Assembly: GCF_039724765.1 (NCBI RefSeq)
Contig: NZ_CP155729.1
Span: 3,853,501-3,917,500 of the forward strand
Source of the DNA: Sagittula stellata E-37
Lineage (GTDB): Bacteria; Pseudomonadota; Alphaproteobacteria; Rhodobacterales; Rhodobacteraceae
Direction of reading: 5' to 3'
DNA: 64,000 nt
A program made the position numbers and the translations under genes. The notes below the pieces were generated by a model, which worked only from the letters and a program-made list of their open reading frames with translations, searched no databases and was not told the origin of the DNA. This document shows positions 19,016 through 29,860 of this stretch, piece by piece; positions within the stretch are counted from its first letter, which is position 1; each line of letters begins with the position of its first letter.

Positions 19016-19867
19016 ATGGCAACCAGAAGCGCGGACGAAACGGTGACCGATCGCACGATCTTCCTGTCAGATGTCCACCTCGGCACGCGCGGTTGCCGGG
19101 CGCGGCTGCTGGCGGAGTTCCTAGCGAAGCACGATGCGGAAACGCTTTACCTTGTTGGCGACATCGTAGATGGCTGGCGGTTGAAGAAGGGCTGGCACTG
19201 GCCCGAGGACCACAACGCGGTCATTCAGGCGATCCTCGAAAAGGCGCGTAGCGGCACACGGGTGATCTTCATCCCCGGCAACCACGACGAGGTCTTTCGC
19301 GACTATGTCGGGCTGCACCTTGGCGGGATCGAGCTGAAGCGGCAGGACAGTTTCACGGCGGCGGACGGTCGGCGCTACCTTGTCACCCATGGCGACGAGT
19401 TCGATGCGGTGGTGGCCAACGCAAAGTGGCTCGCCTGCCTTGGCGACAGTGCCTATGCCGCGCTGATCTGGCTCAATCCGAAGATCAACATGGTTCGCAG
19501 GCTCTGGTCGCATCGGTACTGGTCACTGTCGAAATGGTCGAAACAGCAGGTGAAGCAAGCGGTCAACTACATCTGCAAGTTCGAGGAGGTGCTGGCGCTC
19601 GACGCCCGTCAGAAAGGGTTCGACGGGGTGATCTGTGGCCACATCCACCATGCCTCGATCCGCGAGATCGGCGACATCCGCTACATCAACACCGGGGACT
19701 GGGTCGAAAGCTGCACGGCGGTCATCGAGAACGCGGCGGGCGAGATGCGGCTGGTAGACTGGGAAGCCCGAAAGAACCGGCAGTTCGTCCTTGAACGGCG
19801 CAGCCGCAAGCGCGCCCGGATCGCCGCGCAGTCGTCACACGCACAGCTTGAACAGGAAGCGCAATGA
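19016..19867 (+). CDS. plcP: PlcP-type phospholipase C (calcineurin-like metallophosphoesterase)
   Basis: The 283-residue enzyme has the full metallophosphoesterase set: SDVHLG (about 18-23), GDIVDGW (about 48-54), PGNHDE, THGDEFD and GHIHH near the C-terminal third. The family also holds LpxH, but this version with the insert ALIWLNPKINMVRRLWS, coupled to btaA, is PlcP. That enzyme removes head groups from phosphatidylcholine and phosphatidylethanolamine to free phosphate and leave diacylglycerol. Diacylglycerol is the substrate of the next gene. The ATG at 19016 has a poor ribosome site; GTG at 19043 is an alternative. The stop overlaps the btaA start (ATGA). Confidence 0.85.
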   Translation: MATRSADETVTDRTIFLSDVHLGTRGCRARLLAEFLAKHDAETLYLVGDIVDGWRLKKGWHWPEDHNAVIQAILEKARSGTRVIFIPGNHDEVFRDYVGLHLGGIELKRQDSFTAADGRRYLVTHGDEFDAVVANAKWLACLGDSAYAALIWLNPKINMVRRLWSHRYWSLSKWSKQQVKQAVNYICKFEEVLALDARQKGFDGVICGHIHHASIREIGDIRYINTGDWVESCTAVIENAAGEMRLVDWEARKNRQFVLERRSRKRARIAAQSSHAQLEQEAQ

Positions 19868-21081
19868 GCGACACCACGCAGGCCCTCATCGCAGAGGCCG
19901 TCTACCAGAACCGCACATGGTCGCTGGGCACGCTGTCGGACCGGATGTTTGCCCGGCTGTTCCGGGGCCTTGTCTACCCGCAGATCTGGGAGGACCCGGT
20001 TTGCGATATGGTGGCGCTTGGCCTGACGGCAGAGGACGACATCGTGTGCATCGCCTCGGGCGGCTGCAACGTGATGTCGTACCTGGTCGCGGCGCCAACC
20101 TCCGTCACTGCGGTGGACCTGTCGCCATGGCACGTGGAGCTGAACCGGCTGAAGCTTCTGGCGGCCCAGACCCTGCCCGACCACGCGGCTTTCTACGACC
20201 TCTTCGGCCATGCCGACCGCCGCGGGAACGTGGCGCTCTTCGACCGCTACATCCTGCGCAGGCTGGACCCGGAGGCACGGGCGTTCTGGCAGGGACGTGA
20301 AGGTTTCATCCGGCGCAAGGCGCTGTTCTCGCGTGGCTTTCATCGGTATGGCGTGCTGGGCCGTTTCCTTGGCGCGGTGCATCTTGTCACCCGCATGTCG
20401 GGCGTGCGGTGGGACGGTCTGCTGACGGCCACCACGCTGCAGGAACAGCGCGTCTTCTTCGATACTCAGATCGCGCCGCTGTACGAGACGCGGCTGGTGC
20501 GTTTTGCCGCGCGGCGTCGGGCGTCGCTGTTCGGGCTTGGCATCCCGCCCGCGCAATACGACAAGCTGGCGGCGGATGCGGGCGGCGACGTCATCCCGGT
20601 ATTGCGGGAACGGACGCGCAAGCTGTTCTGCGATTTCCCCATCGCCGAGACCTACTTTGCCTGGCAGGCCGCGACCCGCGCCTACAAGCCCGAAGGCGAT
20701 GGCCCAGTGCCGCCCTACCTGGAACGACAGAACTTCGAGGCGGTGCGCGCCGCCGCGCCCCGTGTGTCGGTCTGGAACCGCTCGATCACCGACGCGCTGG
20801 CAGAGGCACCCGCCGCGTCGAAGTCGGTCTATGTGCTGCTGGATGCGCAGGACTGGATGACAGATGCGCAGCTGACCGCGCTGTGGGAACAGATCACCCG
20901 CACCGCCCGGCCCGGCGCCCGCGTTCTGTTCCGCACCGGCGGCGCGGCGGACATCCTGCCCGGGCGCGTGCCAGAGGCTCTGCTCGGCCAATGGGTTTAT
21001 GATGAAGCCGCCTCCGCCACCGCCTTCGCCACCGACCGCTCCGCCATCTACGGCGGCGTGCACCTGTACCGGAAGGCCTGA
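19864..21081 (+). CDS. btaA: S-adenosylmethionine:diacylglycerol 3-amino-3-carboxypropyl transferase
   Basis: BtaA transfers the aminocarboxypropyl group of SAM to diacylglycerol, the first step of betaine lipid (DGTS) synthesis. The 405-residue DUF3419 protein has YPQIWEDP near residue 38, the SAM-site-like CIASGGCNVMSYL (about 61-73), VDLSPWHVELNRLKL, and the C-terminal RTGGAADILPGRVPE. Length agrees with bacterial BtaA. It is coupled to plcP by a four-base overlap and to btaB by a two-base gap, so phospholipid breakdown and betaine lipid synthesis are one transcription unit. Confidence 0.92.
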   Translation: MSDTTQALIAEAVYQNRTWSLGTLSDRMFARLFRGLVYPQIWEDPVCDMVALGLTAEDDIVCIASGGCNVMSYLVAAPTSVTAVDLSPWHVELNRLKLLAAQTLPDHAAFYDLFGHADRRGNVALFDRYILRRLDPEARAFWQGREGFIRRKALFSRGFHRYGVLGRFLGAVHLVTRMSGVRWDGLLTATTLQEQRVFFDTQIAPLYETRLVRFAARRRASLFGLGIPPAQYDKLAADAGGDVIPVLRERTRKLFCDFPIAETYFAWQAATRAYKPEGDGPVPPYLERQNFEAVRAAAPRVSVWNRSITDALAEAPAASKSVYVLLDAQDWMTDAQLTALWEQITRTARPGARVLFRTGGAADILPGRVPEALLGQWVYDEAASATAFATDRSAIYGGVHLYRKA

Positions 21082-21083
21082 AC

Positions 21084-21716
21084 ATGACGATGACCTCGGA
21101 TCACGGTCGGCTGATGGACGACGTCTATCGCTATCAGCGGCTGTTCTACGACGTGACTCGCAAATATTACCTGCTGGGCCGCGACGAGTTGATCGACCGG
21201 ATGGACGTCCGCCCCGGCCAGTCGGTGCTTGAGATCGCCTGTGGCACCGGGCGCAACCTTGCGGCCCTGCGCGCACGCCACCCGGACGCGCGGCTTTACG
21301 GGCTGGACATCTCGGAGCAGATGCTGCTCTCGGCGCGGCGCAAGCTGGGCGCGGGCGTGGTGCTGGCGCAGGCGGACGCCTGCACCTTCGATGCGCAGTC
21401 GTTGTTCGGCATCGCCCGTTTCGATCACATCGTCTGTTCCTACTGCCTGTCGATGATCCCCGACTGGCAGCGCGCCGTGGACGAGGCGCTGCGCCATCTC
21501 GCTCCCGGCGGGCAGTTGCATATCGTCGATTTCGGCGATCAGGCTGGGCTCCCGCGGTGGTTCCGGACCGGATTGCGGGCGTGGCTCGCACGGTTCCATG
21601 TCGCGCCTCGCGACCGGCTGACCGATACGCTCGACAACCTCGGCGGGCGTGTGGCGCGCGTGGAGCACAGAGGACTGTACCGCCGCTACACCGTCCACGC
21701 GCGGGTGACCGGCTGA
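21084..21716 (+). CDS. btaB: Diacylglyceryl homoserine N-methyltransferase
   Basis: The 210-residue class I SAM methyltransferase has motif I VLEIACGTGRNLAALR (about 48-63), the acidic end of strand 2 in LDISEQML, and HIVDFGDQ. BtaB adds three methyl groups to the amino group made by BtaA, giving the trimethylated betaine head group. Position directly after btaA fixes the assignment. The product lets the cell replace phosphatidylcholine when phosphate is short. Confidence 0.9.
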   Translation: MTMTSDHGRLMDDVYRYQRLFYDVTRKYYLLGRDELIDRMDVRPGQSVLEIACGTGRNLAALRARHPDARLYGLDISEQMLLSARRKLGAGVVLAQADACTFDAQSLFGIARFDHIVCSYCLSMIPDWQRAVDEALRHLAPGGQLHIVDFGDQAGLPRWFRTGLRAWLARFHVAPRDRLTDTLDNLGGRVARVEHRGLYRRYTVHARVTG

Positions 21717-21739
21717 GCGCCGGACCGCCCCTGCGGTCC

Positions 21740-21890
21740 CGCGATCCCGTCCGCGCCAGTCCATCCGGTCCACCGGCGCACGACAGACCAGCCGCGCCCG
21801 CGTGGCGTACAGCAGGTGCCCCGCGCCCGGCAAAACGGTCAGGCTGACTCTCGGGTGCGCTTCGGCAAGGCGGACGATGTCGTCAGCATG
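21740..21890 (-). pseudogene. Possible C-terminal fragment of an alpha/beta hydrolase
   Basis: One minus frame reads ADDIVRLAEAHPRVSLTVLP followed by GAGHLLYATRARL. This is the usual end of alpha/beta hydrolases: acidic residue, helix, strand, then the catalytic-histidine loop GxGH. No nucleophile domain is found upstream, since the frame loses similarity before 21890. It looks like a leftover of a deleted gene. Recognition is by pattern only. Confidence 0.35.
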
Positions 21891-22166
21891 TCCTGCTCTT
21901 CGACCTTCAACGCGGTGGTGAAGGACTTCGAGGCCGGGGACACTTTCCAATTTACCGACCTCAACGCCGGAGGTCCGGTCCGCCTTTCCTTCACCTGCTC
22001 CGGCAACTCCGGGCAACTCGTCCTCGACGTCGGGGGGCAGACGGACAGCCTGTCGTTGTTCACCGGCAGCGGCAGTTTTACCGGCGTCACGGACGCGGAT
22101 TTCAGCGTGACGACGAGCGTGTCCGGCGGGATCGAAGTAGAGACCTCGCTCGATTTTCTGGTGTGA
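21888..22166 (+). CDS. Hypothetical protein, low-complexity beta-rich
   Basis: A frame of about 92 residues from ATG 21888 (open further up to 21816) reads as beta-rich, Gly/Ser/Thr/Asp-rich and acidic, for example VKDFEAGDTFQFTDL, LVLDVGGQTDSL and GVTDADFSVTTS. This resembles the C-terminal end of secreted RTX-like or cell-surface repeat proteins. There is no good ribosome site and no signal peptide. It could be a fragment; whether it is expressed is doubtful. Confidence 0.3.
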   Translation: MSCSSTFNAVVKDFEAGDTFQFTDLNAGGPVRLSFTCSGNSGQLVLDVGGQTDSLSLFTGSGSFTGVTDADFSVTTSVSGGIEVETSLDFLV

Positions 22167-22252
22167 ATGCGCGTTCGTGCAACGCAGAGGGGGCCGGTCG
22201 GCCGGCTGGCCCATTTTCCTTCGTGGACCGGTCTGACGGCGCCGAAGACAGG

Positions 22253-22903
22253 TCAGCTTTCCACGGCGCCCGACGTGGCCATGAACTGCTCGACGGAGGG
22301 TGTCACCCGCTCGAACTGGTCTCGCTGCCGGGCGTAGAGGTGCCCGCCCAGCCGCCCCACCGCGTCGATGCCGATCTGGTCGACCTGCAGCGTTTCGGGG
22401 TCGACCAGCGTTTCGCGCACGAACATACGCCTGACCTCTCCCAGCACGATGACACGCGCGGGCGTGACAGGTACGGTCTGCACGAGGTGGCATTCGAAGG
22501 CCGCGGGCGCAGCGACAATGCGCGGGCTGCGCACGGTTTCGCCCGGCACGGTTTCAAGCCCCGCGACCGACAGTTCGTCCACGTCCGACGGGAACTTTAT
22601 CGAGCAGATCTCCATCTGGTCCACCAGCGCGTGGTCGGAAATGTGGACAGTGAACTCCTGCGTGGCGAGGATGTTGGCTGCGGTGTCCTTCGGCGTGCCG
22701 TCCGGCCTGTTTTCGATACCGATGGCCATGATCGCCGGATCGTGGGTCAGGATGTTGAAGAAGCTGAACGATCCGGCATTCGGGGTGCCGTCTTCCGACA
22801 GCGTCGTGATGAGGGCGATGGGGCGCGGGATGACCGTCCCGATCAGAAGCTTGTACCGCTCTTTCGGGGTCAGTCTGGCGAAATCGAAAACGTGGCTCTT
22901 CAT
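22253..22903 (-). CDS. Flavin reductase-like, FMN-binding split-barrel protein
   Basis: The 216-residue protein is of the DIM6/NTAB flavin reductase-like type. It has KLLIGTVIPRPIALITTL near the N-terminus, then NAGSFSFFNILTHDPAIMAIGI, and GEVRRMFVRE further on. The ATG at 22903 has GGAAGGA eight bases upstream. Members bind FMN and reduce flavins or serve oxygenases; the partner is not evident, since the neighbour (glpK) is unrelated. It follows glpK in the same direction after a gap of about 125 bases and may be read through from the glycerol operon. Confidence 0.82.
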   Translation of the reverse strand: MKSHVFDFARLTPKERYKLLIGTVIPRPIALITTLSEDGTPNAGSFSFFNILTHDPAIMAIGIENRPDGTPKDTAANILATQEFTVHISDHALVDQMEICSIKFPSDVDELSVAGLETVPGETVRSPRIVAAPAAFECHLVQTVPVTPARVIVLGEVRRMFVRETLVDPETLQVDQIGIDAVGRLGGHLYARQRDQFERVTPSVEQFMATSGAVES

Positions 22904-23029
22904 CGGGTGTCCTTCCGGCGGGGCGCCTTCCGGTCTGGCATCCGATGCGGGCCGGGTCCAGTCGCCGCGGCGCTGCATCACGCTTCGCGCCAGGCCAACG
23001 CCTGCGGAACAAGCATCTACCCCGGCGTT

Positions 23030-24514
23030 TCAGACGCTGATCGTGGCCTCGACCGCGCGGCGCCATGCGCCGTATTTGGCGGTGCGCGTCTCTTCGCTAA
23101 TTGTCGGGGCGAAACTGCGCTCCAGCGCCCAGCCCCGGGCGAAAGCCTCTTGATCCGGATAGACACCGGCCTTTTGCCCGGCCAGCCATGCAGCGCCAAG
23201 GGCCGTCGTCTCCAGCACCTTCGGGCGGTCCACGGGGGCCCCGATGATGTCCGACAGGAACTGCATGGCGAAATCCGATGCGCTCATCCCGCCGTCCACC
23301 CGAAGCGTGGCGGCGTCGGATGCGTCCGCTCCCATGTCCGCCTGCATCGCGGTCAGCAGGTCGCGAGTCTGGTAGCCCACGCTTTCGAGTGCGGCGCGCG
23401 CGAACTCGGCGGGGCCGGAATTGCGGGTCAGCCCAAACACCGCGCCACGGCAATCGGCGTTCCAGTAGGGCGCGCCGAGGCCCGTGAAGGCCGGGACAAG
23501 CACGAGGTCCTGCGCCGGGTCGGCCTGTTCGGCCAGGGCCTGCGTCTCGGCCGCGGTGCGGATGATCTTCAGCCCGTCCCGCAGCCATTGCACCACCGCG
23601 CCCGCCACGAAGATCGACCCTTCGAGCGCGTAGGTCGGCTTGCCGTCAAGCTGATAGGCGATGGTGGTGAGCAGTCGGTTTTGCGACCGGACGGGCGTGT
23701 CGCCAGTGTTCAGGAGCGCAAAGCAGCCTGTGCCATAAGTCGACTTCAGCATGCCCGGTTCGAAACAGGCCTGCCCAACGGTCGCCGCCTGCTGATCCCC
23801 GGCGATGCCGAGGATCGGGATCGGGCGGCCGAAGAGGTCCGGCCGCGTCTTTCCGAAGTCGGCGGCGCAATCACGCACCTCCGGCAGCATGTCCATCGGA
23901 ATGCCCAGCCGGTTGCAGATGGTGCGAGACCAGCGCCCTTTGCGGATATCGTACAGCATGGTCCGCGCGGCGTTGGTGGCGTCGGTGACGTGCACCGCGC
24001 CCCCGGTCAGGTTCCACAGGAGCCACGTGTCGACCGTGCCGAAGACCAGCTCTCCGGCCTCGGCGCGTGCACGCGCGCCATCCACGTTGTCGAGCAGCCA
24101 TGCCAGTTTCGTGCCGGAGAAGTAGGGATCGAGCAGCAATCCGGTGCGGTCTGTGACGGTGTCCTCGAAGCCCTCCTCCTTCAGCGTCCGGCACATGCCG
24201 GAGGTGCGGCGGTCCTGCCAGACGATGGCATTGTGTACGGGTTTGCCGGTCTTGCGGTCCCAGACCAGTGTGGTTTCGCGCTGGTTGGTGATGCCGATTG
24301 CGGCGATGTCGGTTGTGCCAGACTTCTCGATGGCGGCGCGGCATGTGGCGGCGGTTGTCGCCCACAGGTCCGTGGCCTCGTGCTCGACCCAGCCGCTGGC
24401 GGGGAAGTGCTGGGGAAACTCCTCCTGCGCGGAAGCCACGGCCGTCATCGACGCGTCGAATACGATGGCACGGGTCGAGGTGGTGCCCTGATCGATGGCC
24501 AGAATATGAGTCAT
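23030..24514 (-). CDS. glpK: Glycerol kinase
   Basis: GlpK phosphorylates imported glycerol to glycerol 3-phosphate. The 494-residue protein has the FGGY-kinase phosphate loop [13 protein letters not shown] at the N-terminus, [14 protein letters not shown], the glycerol-binding [33 protein letters not shown] and the C-terminal [14 protein letters not shown]. Length is standard. It is last in the glp operon, separated from glpV by a hairpin terminator that may reduce its transcription relative to the transporter. Confidence 0.95.
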   Translation of the reverse strand: MTHILAIDQGTTSTRAIVFDASMTAVASAQEEFPQHFPASGWVEHEATDLWATTAATCRAAIEKSGTTDIAAIGITNQRETTLVWDRKTGKPVHNAIVWQDRRTSGMCRTLKEEGFEDTVTDRTGLLLDPYFSGTKLAWLLDNVDGARARAEAGELVFGTVDTWLLWNLTGGAVHVTDATNAARTMLYDIRKGRWSRTICNRLGIPMDMLPEVRDCAADFGKTRPDLFGRPIPILGIAGDQQAATVGQACFEPGMLKSTYGTGCFALLNTGDTPVRSQNRLLTTIAYQLDGKPTYALEGSIFVAGAVVQWLRDGLKIIRTAAETQALAEQADPAQDLVLVPAFTGLGAPYWNADCRGAVFGLTRNSGPAEFARAALESVGYQTRDLLTAMQADMGADASDAATLRVDGGMSASDFAMQFLSDIIGAPVDRPKVLETTALGAAWLAGQKAGVYPDQEAFARGWALERSFAPTISEETRTAKYGAWRRAVEATISV

Positions 24515-24573
24515 GACCGCCTCTCCTCAAAGCGATGTCGGGGCGCCGTTGCGGCACGTCATTTGGGGAAAAT

Positions 24574-24608
24574 CCAGAAAGACCGGGGCCCGATCAGGGG
24601 CCCCGGTC
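24574..24608 (-). terminator. Hairpin terminator/attenuator between glpV and glpK
   Basis: An 11-bp perfect stem (24581-24591 GACCGGGGCCC with 24598-24608) has a six-base loop. On the minus strand it is followed by TTTCTGG and then TTTT. It lies 12 bases after the glpV stop and before glpK in the same direction, so it would attenuate rather than end the operon, or glpK has its own promoter. Confidence 0.7.
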
Positions 24609-24619
24609 AAGAAGACGGC

Positions 24620-26332
24620 TTACTGCCAGGATTTGATCAGCTCGTCATAGGACACGGTCTTGGGCTCTTCGTCCTCGTTGTCCAGCTTCGCCTTGGGCGA
24701 GCCTTCCATCGCAAGCCACTCCTGCGGGTCCTTCTCCTCGTTCAGCTTGGGGCCGATGTCGCCTTGGATGCCGGCGCGCTCCAGACGCTCCATCACCCGC
24801 TCCTGATCAGCACAAAGCGCGTCGAGCGCCTCTTGCGGGGTCTTGGCGCCCGACATGGCGTCGCCGATGTTCTGCCACCACAGCTGCGCCAGCTTCGGGT
24901 AGTCCGGCACGTTGGTGCCCGTGGGCGACCACGCGACGCGGGCAGGCGAACGGTAGAATTCCACCAGGCCTCCCAGCTTGTCCGCACGCTCGGTGAAGGA
25001 CTCGTGGTTGATGGAACTGTCGCGGATGAAGGTCAGGCCGACGTGGCTCTTCTTCACGTCCACGGTCTTGGAGGTCACGAACTGCGCGTAAAGCCATGCG
25101 GCCTTGGCGCGGTCCTCGGGGGTGGACTTCATCAGCGTCCAGGAACCCACGTCCTGATAACCGATCTTGGTGCCCTCTTCCCAGTAGACGCCATGCGGCG
25201 ACGGGGCCATGCGCCACTTGGGCGTGCCGTCCTCGTTCATCACCGGCAGGCCGGGCTTCACCGTGTCGGCGGTGAAGGCGGTGTACCAGAACATCTGCTG
25301 AGCGACGTTACCCTGCGCCGGGATCGGGCCTGCCTCGGAGAAGGTCATGCCCGCGGCTGCCGGGGGCGTGTACTTTTCAAGCCACTCGATGGCCTTGGTC
25401 ACGGCATAGACGGCAGCGGGGCCGTTGGTCGCGCCACCGCGGGCGACACAGGAACCGACGGGCTGCGAGTTCTCGTTCACGCGGATGCCCCATTCGTCCA
25501 CCGGTAGGCCGTTCGGCTCACCCTTCGATCCGGCGCCCGCCATCGACAGCCACGCATCGGTGTAGCGCCAGCCGAGGCTCGGGTCCTTCTTGCCGTAGTC
25601 CATGTTCCCGAAGACTTCGCCGTCCACACCCATGTGCGACAGGTCACGCCCGGTGAAGAACTCGGCGATGTCCTCATAAGCCGACCAGTTGACCGGCACA
25701 CCCAGCTCGTAGCCATATTTCTCCTGGAAATCGGCCTTGTTCTTTTCGTCGTTGAACCAGTCGTAGCGGAACCAATAGAGGTTCGCGAACTGCTGGGTCG
25801 GCAACTGGTACAGCTTGCCGTCGGGCGCAGAGGTAAAGGCCGTGCCGATGAAGTCGTCGAGGTCGAGGCCGGGGTTGGTCACATCCGCGCCTTCATTCGC
25901 CATCCAGTCGGTCAGGTTGCGCACCTGCTGATAGCGCCAGTGCGTGCCGATCAGGTCGGAGTCGTTGACATAGGCGTCATAGATGTTCTCACCCGACTGC
26001 ATCTGGGTCTGCAGCTTCTCGACCACGTCGCCTTCGCCGATCAGGTCGTGGGTGACGTTGATGCCGGTGATGGCGGTGAAGGCCGGCGCAAGCACCTGGC
26101 TTTCATATTCGTGCGTGGTGATGGTTTCCGAGACCACCTTGATGTCCATGCCCTGGAAAGGCTGGGCGGCGTCCACGAAGAACTGCATCTCCGCTTCCTG
26201 TTCCTCGCGGGTGAGCGACGACATGTCGCCGATCTCCTCGTCTAGGAACGCACGCGCGGCGTCCATGTCGGCAAAGGCCGGACCCGCAAGGATCAGCAGC
26301 GCTGCCGTGGTTGATTTCAGCTTGTAGTTCAT
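24620..26332 (-). CDS. glpV: Glycerol ABC transporter substrate-binding protein
   Basis: The 570-residue periplasmic binding protein has a Sec leader (residues 1-21, ending AFA). It is longer than most family-1 solute-binding proteins and matches the GlpV type described in Rhizobium, including DMSSLTREEQEAEMQFF, VVSETITTHEYES and WSPTGTNVPDYPKLAQLWW. It captures glycerol for the GlpPQST importer. Neighbours in the same direction are glpU upstream and glpK downstream. Confidence 0.92.
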   Translation of the reverse strand: MNYKLKSTTAALLILAGPAFADMDAARAFLDEEIGDMSSLTREEQEAEMQFFVDAAQPFQGMDIKVVSETITTHEYESQVLAPAFTAITGINVTHDLIGEGDVVEKLQTQMQSGENIYDAYVNDSDLIGTHWRYQQVRNLTDWMANEGADVTNPGLDLDDFIGTAFTSAPDGKLYQLPTQQFANLYWFRYDWFNDEKNKADFQEKYGYELGVPVNWSAYEDIAEFFTGRDLSHMGVDGEVFGNMDYGKKDPSLGWRYTDAWLSMAGAGSKGEPNGLPVDEWGIRVNENSQPVGSCVARGGATNGPAAVYAVTKAIEWLEKYTPPAAAGMTFSEAGPIPAQGNVAQQMFWYTAFTADTVKPGLPVMNEDGTPKWRMAPSPHGVYWEEGTKIGYQDVGSWTLMKSTPEDRAKAAWLYAQFVTSKTVDVKKSHVGLTFIRDSSINHESFTERADKLGGLVEFYRSPARVAWSPTGTNVPDYPKLAQLWWQNIGDAMSGAKTPQEALDALCADQERVMERLERAGIQGDIGPKLNEEKDPQEWLAMEGSPKAKLDNEDEEPKTVSYDELIKSWQ

Positions 26333-26420
26333 GTTCGGTTTCCTCCCATTTCAGAACCGTTTTTTCCGGGTATTTCCGTCGTGGCCGGGCTCCTCTTGCC
26401 CCGGTCACTCCGGCCTGTGC

Positions 26421-26696
26421 CTACACCCAGCGGAACACCGCCGCGGCGTAGACGAGACAGACGATCAAGGCGTAAAGCTGCGTGTCCGGCCCCACGAGGC
26501 CGAGCCACGCGAGATTGATGAAGGCGGACCCCAGCAGCGTGATGAACAGCCGGTCGCCCCGTGTGGTCTCGATCCGGAGGATGCCGGTGCGCGGCGTCTC
26601 CGGGAACTTGATCGCGAGGATCGTGAAGAGGATCAGCAACGAGGCGATCACCATGAAGAAGATCGCGGTCGGCCAGGTCCATGCCATCCAGTCCAT
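26421..26696 (-). CDS. glpU: Small membrane protein of the glycerol ABC transporter (DUF2160)
   Basis: The 91-residue protein has about three hydrophobic segments (residues 9-27, 50-68 and 72-88). It matches the small DUF2160 membrane protein consistently encoded in GlpSTPQUV operons. The start WMAWTWPTAIFFMV and the KFPETPRTGILRIETTRGDR loop are family features. Its biochemical role in glycerol uptake is not established; an accessory membrane subunit is likely. Confidence 0.85.
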   Translation of the reverse strand: MDWMAWTWPTAIFFMVIASLLILFTILAIKFPETPRTGILRIETTRGDRLFITLLGSAFINLAWLGLVGPDTQLYALIVCLVYAAAVFRWV

Positions 26697-26699
26697 TGG

Positions 26700-26983
26700 T
26701 CAGGTCTCCTCGAAGCTTCGGACCGTAAATTCACGCATCCGCATTTTGTCTTTCAGAATGGGCTTTCCGGTTAGCTCGAGCACCCAAACCCCTTCGGGCG
26801 TTTCGAAATTCCAGAAGTTTCCCTCTCTATGACGTACTGTTCCACCAAGCCGGGAATTGTCTGCGAACTCTATGTAGGCTGGCTGGTTGTTACCCGGCGC
26901 AGGATGAGCCACAGGCTGAAACTCGTGGTGCGTCAGAACTGCGCCGATTTCCATGCGCTCATAATTTGAAGTAAAGGCTTCCA

Positions 26984-26987
<4 letters not shown>
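26700..26987 (-). CDS. Unrecognised 95-residue protein inserted in the glycerol operon
   Basis: This small gene lies between glpQ and glpU, where the known operon has none. Its ATG overlaps the glpQ stop (ATGA), and GGGAGAG lies just before, so it should be co-translated; a second ATG follows directly and has better ribosome spacing. The product is soluble and beta-rich: MEIGAVLTHHEFQP, PAYIEFADNSRLGG, FWNFETPEGVWVLELTG. No family was recognised. Base composition is clearly lower in GC than the flanking glp genes, and the codons used are more AT-ended, which suggests recent acquisition. Confidence 0.65.
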
Positions 26988-27874
<887 letters not shown>

Positions 27875-27877
27875 CGG

Positions 27878-28746
<869 letters not shown>

Positions 28747-28747
<1 letters not shown>

Positions 28748-29847
28748 CACGCGGCCTCCCCTGCCGGTGCGCTCCGCCCGAGCGGGGCGACACGCCAGTC
28801 GTTGGCGTAGACGTTTACGTGGTCCGGATCGAAGACGACGCGGTTCATGTCCGCGCCGATCTGCTCGTCCTCGCCGGCGATGATATTGATGTCGTGGCCG
28901 GAATACTCGGCCCGGATGATCTTGTGGCGGCCCACGTCCTCGACGCGGTTCACCTTCACCGGCACACCTTCCGTCTGGCTGAGGCGCACGTATTCCGGGC
29001 GGACGCCGATCTCTACTCGGCCGTCGAGCGGACCGTAGCTGTCGGCCAGCGGGATGACGTCGCCATCGAGATGTGCGGTGGAACCCTCGACCCGCGCGGG
29101 GATGACGTTCATGCCCGGCGAGCCGATGAAATAACCGACGAAGGTGTGTTCGGGCCGCTCGAACAGCTCTTCGGGTGTGCCGATCTGGACGACGCGCCCG
29201 TCGTACATCACCACGACCTTGTCGGCGAAGGTCAGCGCCTCCGTCTGGTCGTGCGTGACGTAGATCATCGTGTGACCGAAATCGTGGTGCAGCTTCTTCA
29301 GTTGCGTCCGAAGTTCCCACTTCATGTGCGGGTCGATGACGGTCAGCGGCTCGTCGAAGAGCAGCGCGTTCACGTCCTTGCGCACCATCCCGCGTCCCAG
29401 CGAAATCTTCTGCTTCGCATCCGCCGTCAGGCCGCGCGCCTTCTTCTTCAGCATGTCTTCCATACCGATCATTCGGGCGATTTCCTGAACGCGTTCAGCG
29501 ACATAGCTTTCTTCCCGACCCCGGTTGCGCAGCGGGAAAGCCAGATTGTCCTGCACGGTCATCGTGTCGTAGACAACCGGGAACTGGAACACCTGCGCGA
29601 TGTTGCGCTCTGCCGTGGGCGCATGGGTCACGTCCTGCCCGTCGAACAGGATGCGCCCCTGGCTGGGATGCAGCAGCCCCGAGATGATGTTGAGCAGCGT
29701 GGACTTCCCGCACCCCGAAGAGCCGAGCAGCGCATAGGCCGCGCCGTCGTCCCAATCGTGGTTCAGCTCCTTCAGGGCAAAGTCATCCTCGCCCTTCGGG
29801 TTCGGCAGGTAGGAATGGGCGAGGTTGTCGAGCGTGATCTTGGCCAT
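28747..29847 (-). CDS. glpT: Glycerol ABC transporter ATPase with degenerate signature motif
   Basis: The 366-residue ATPase has Walker A GSSGCGKST, Q-loop FQFPVVYDTMT, Walker B LLFDEPLTVIDPH and the switch histidine in YVTHDQTE. The usual LSGGQ signature is replaced by LTADAKQKISLGRG, so one composite ATP site with GlpS is probably impaired. From memory this replacement is general in GlpT homologues, not a local mutation. A C-terminal regulatory (TOBE) domain follows from about residue 235. The gene lies 13 bases after glpS. Confidence 0.92.
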
Positions 29848-29860
29848 TGTCCCCTCCCCC

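Noticed and set aside
22163..25507. A 1114-codon open frame on the plus strand opposite the flavin reductase, glpK and glpV
   Set aside because: It spans three convincing minus-strand genes and has shadow composition.
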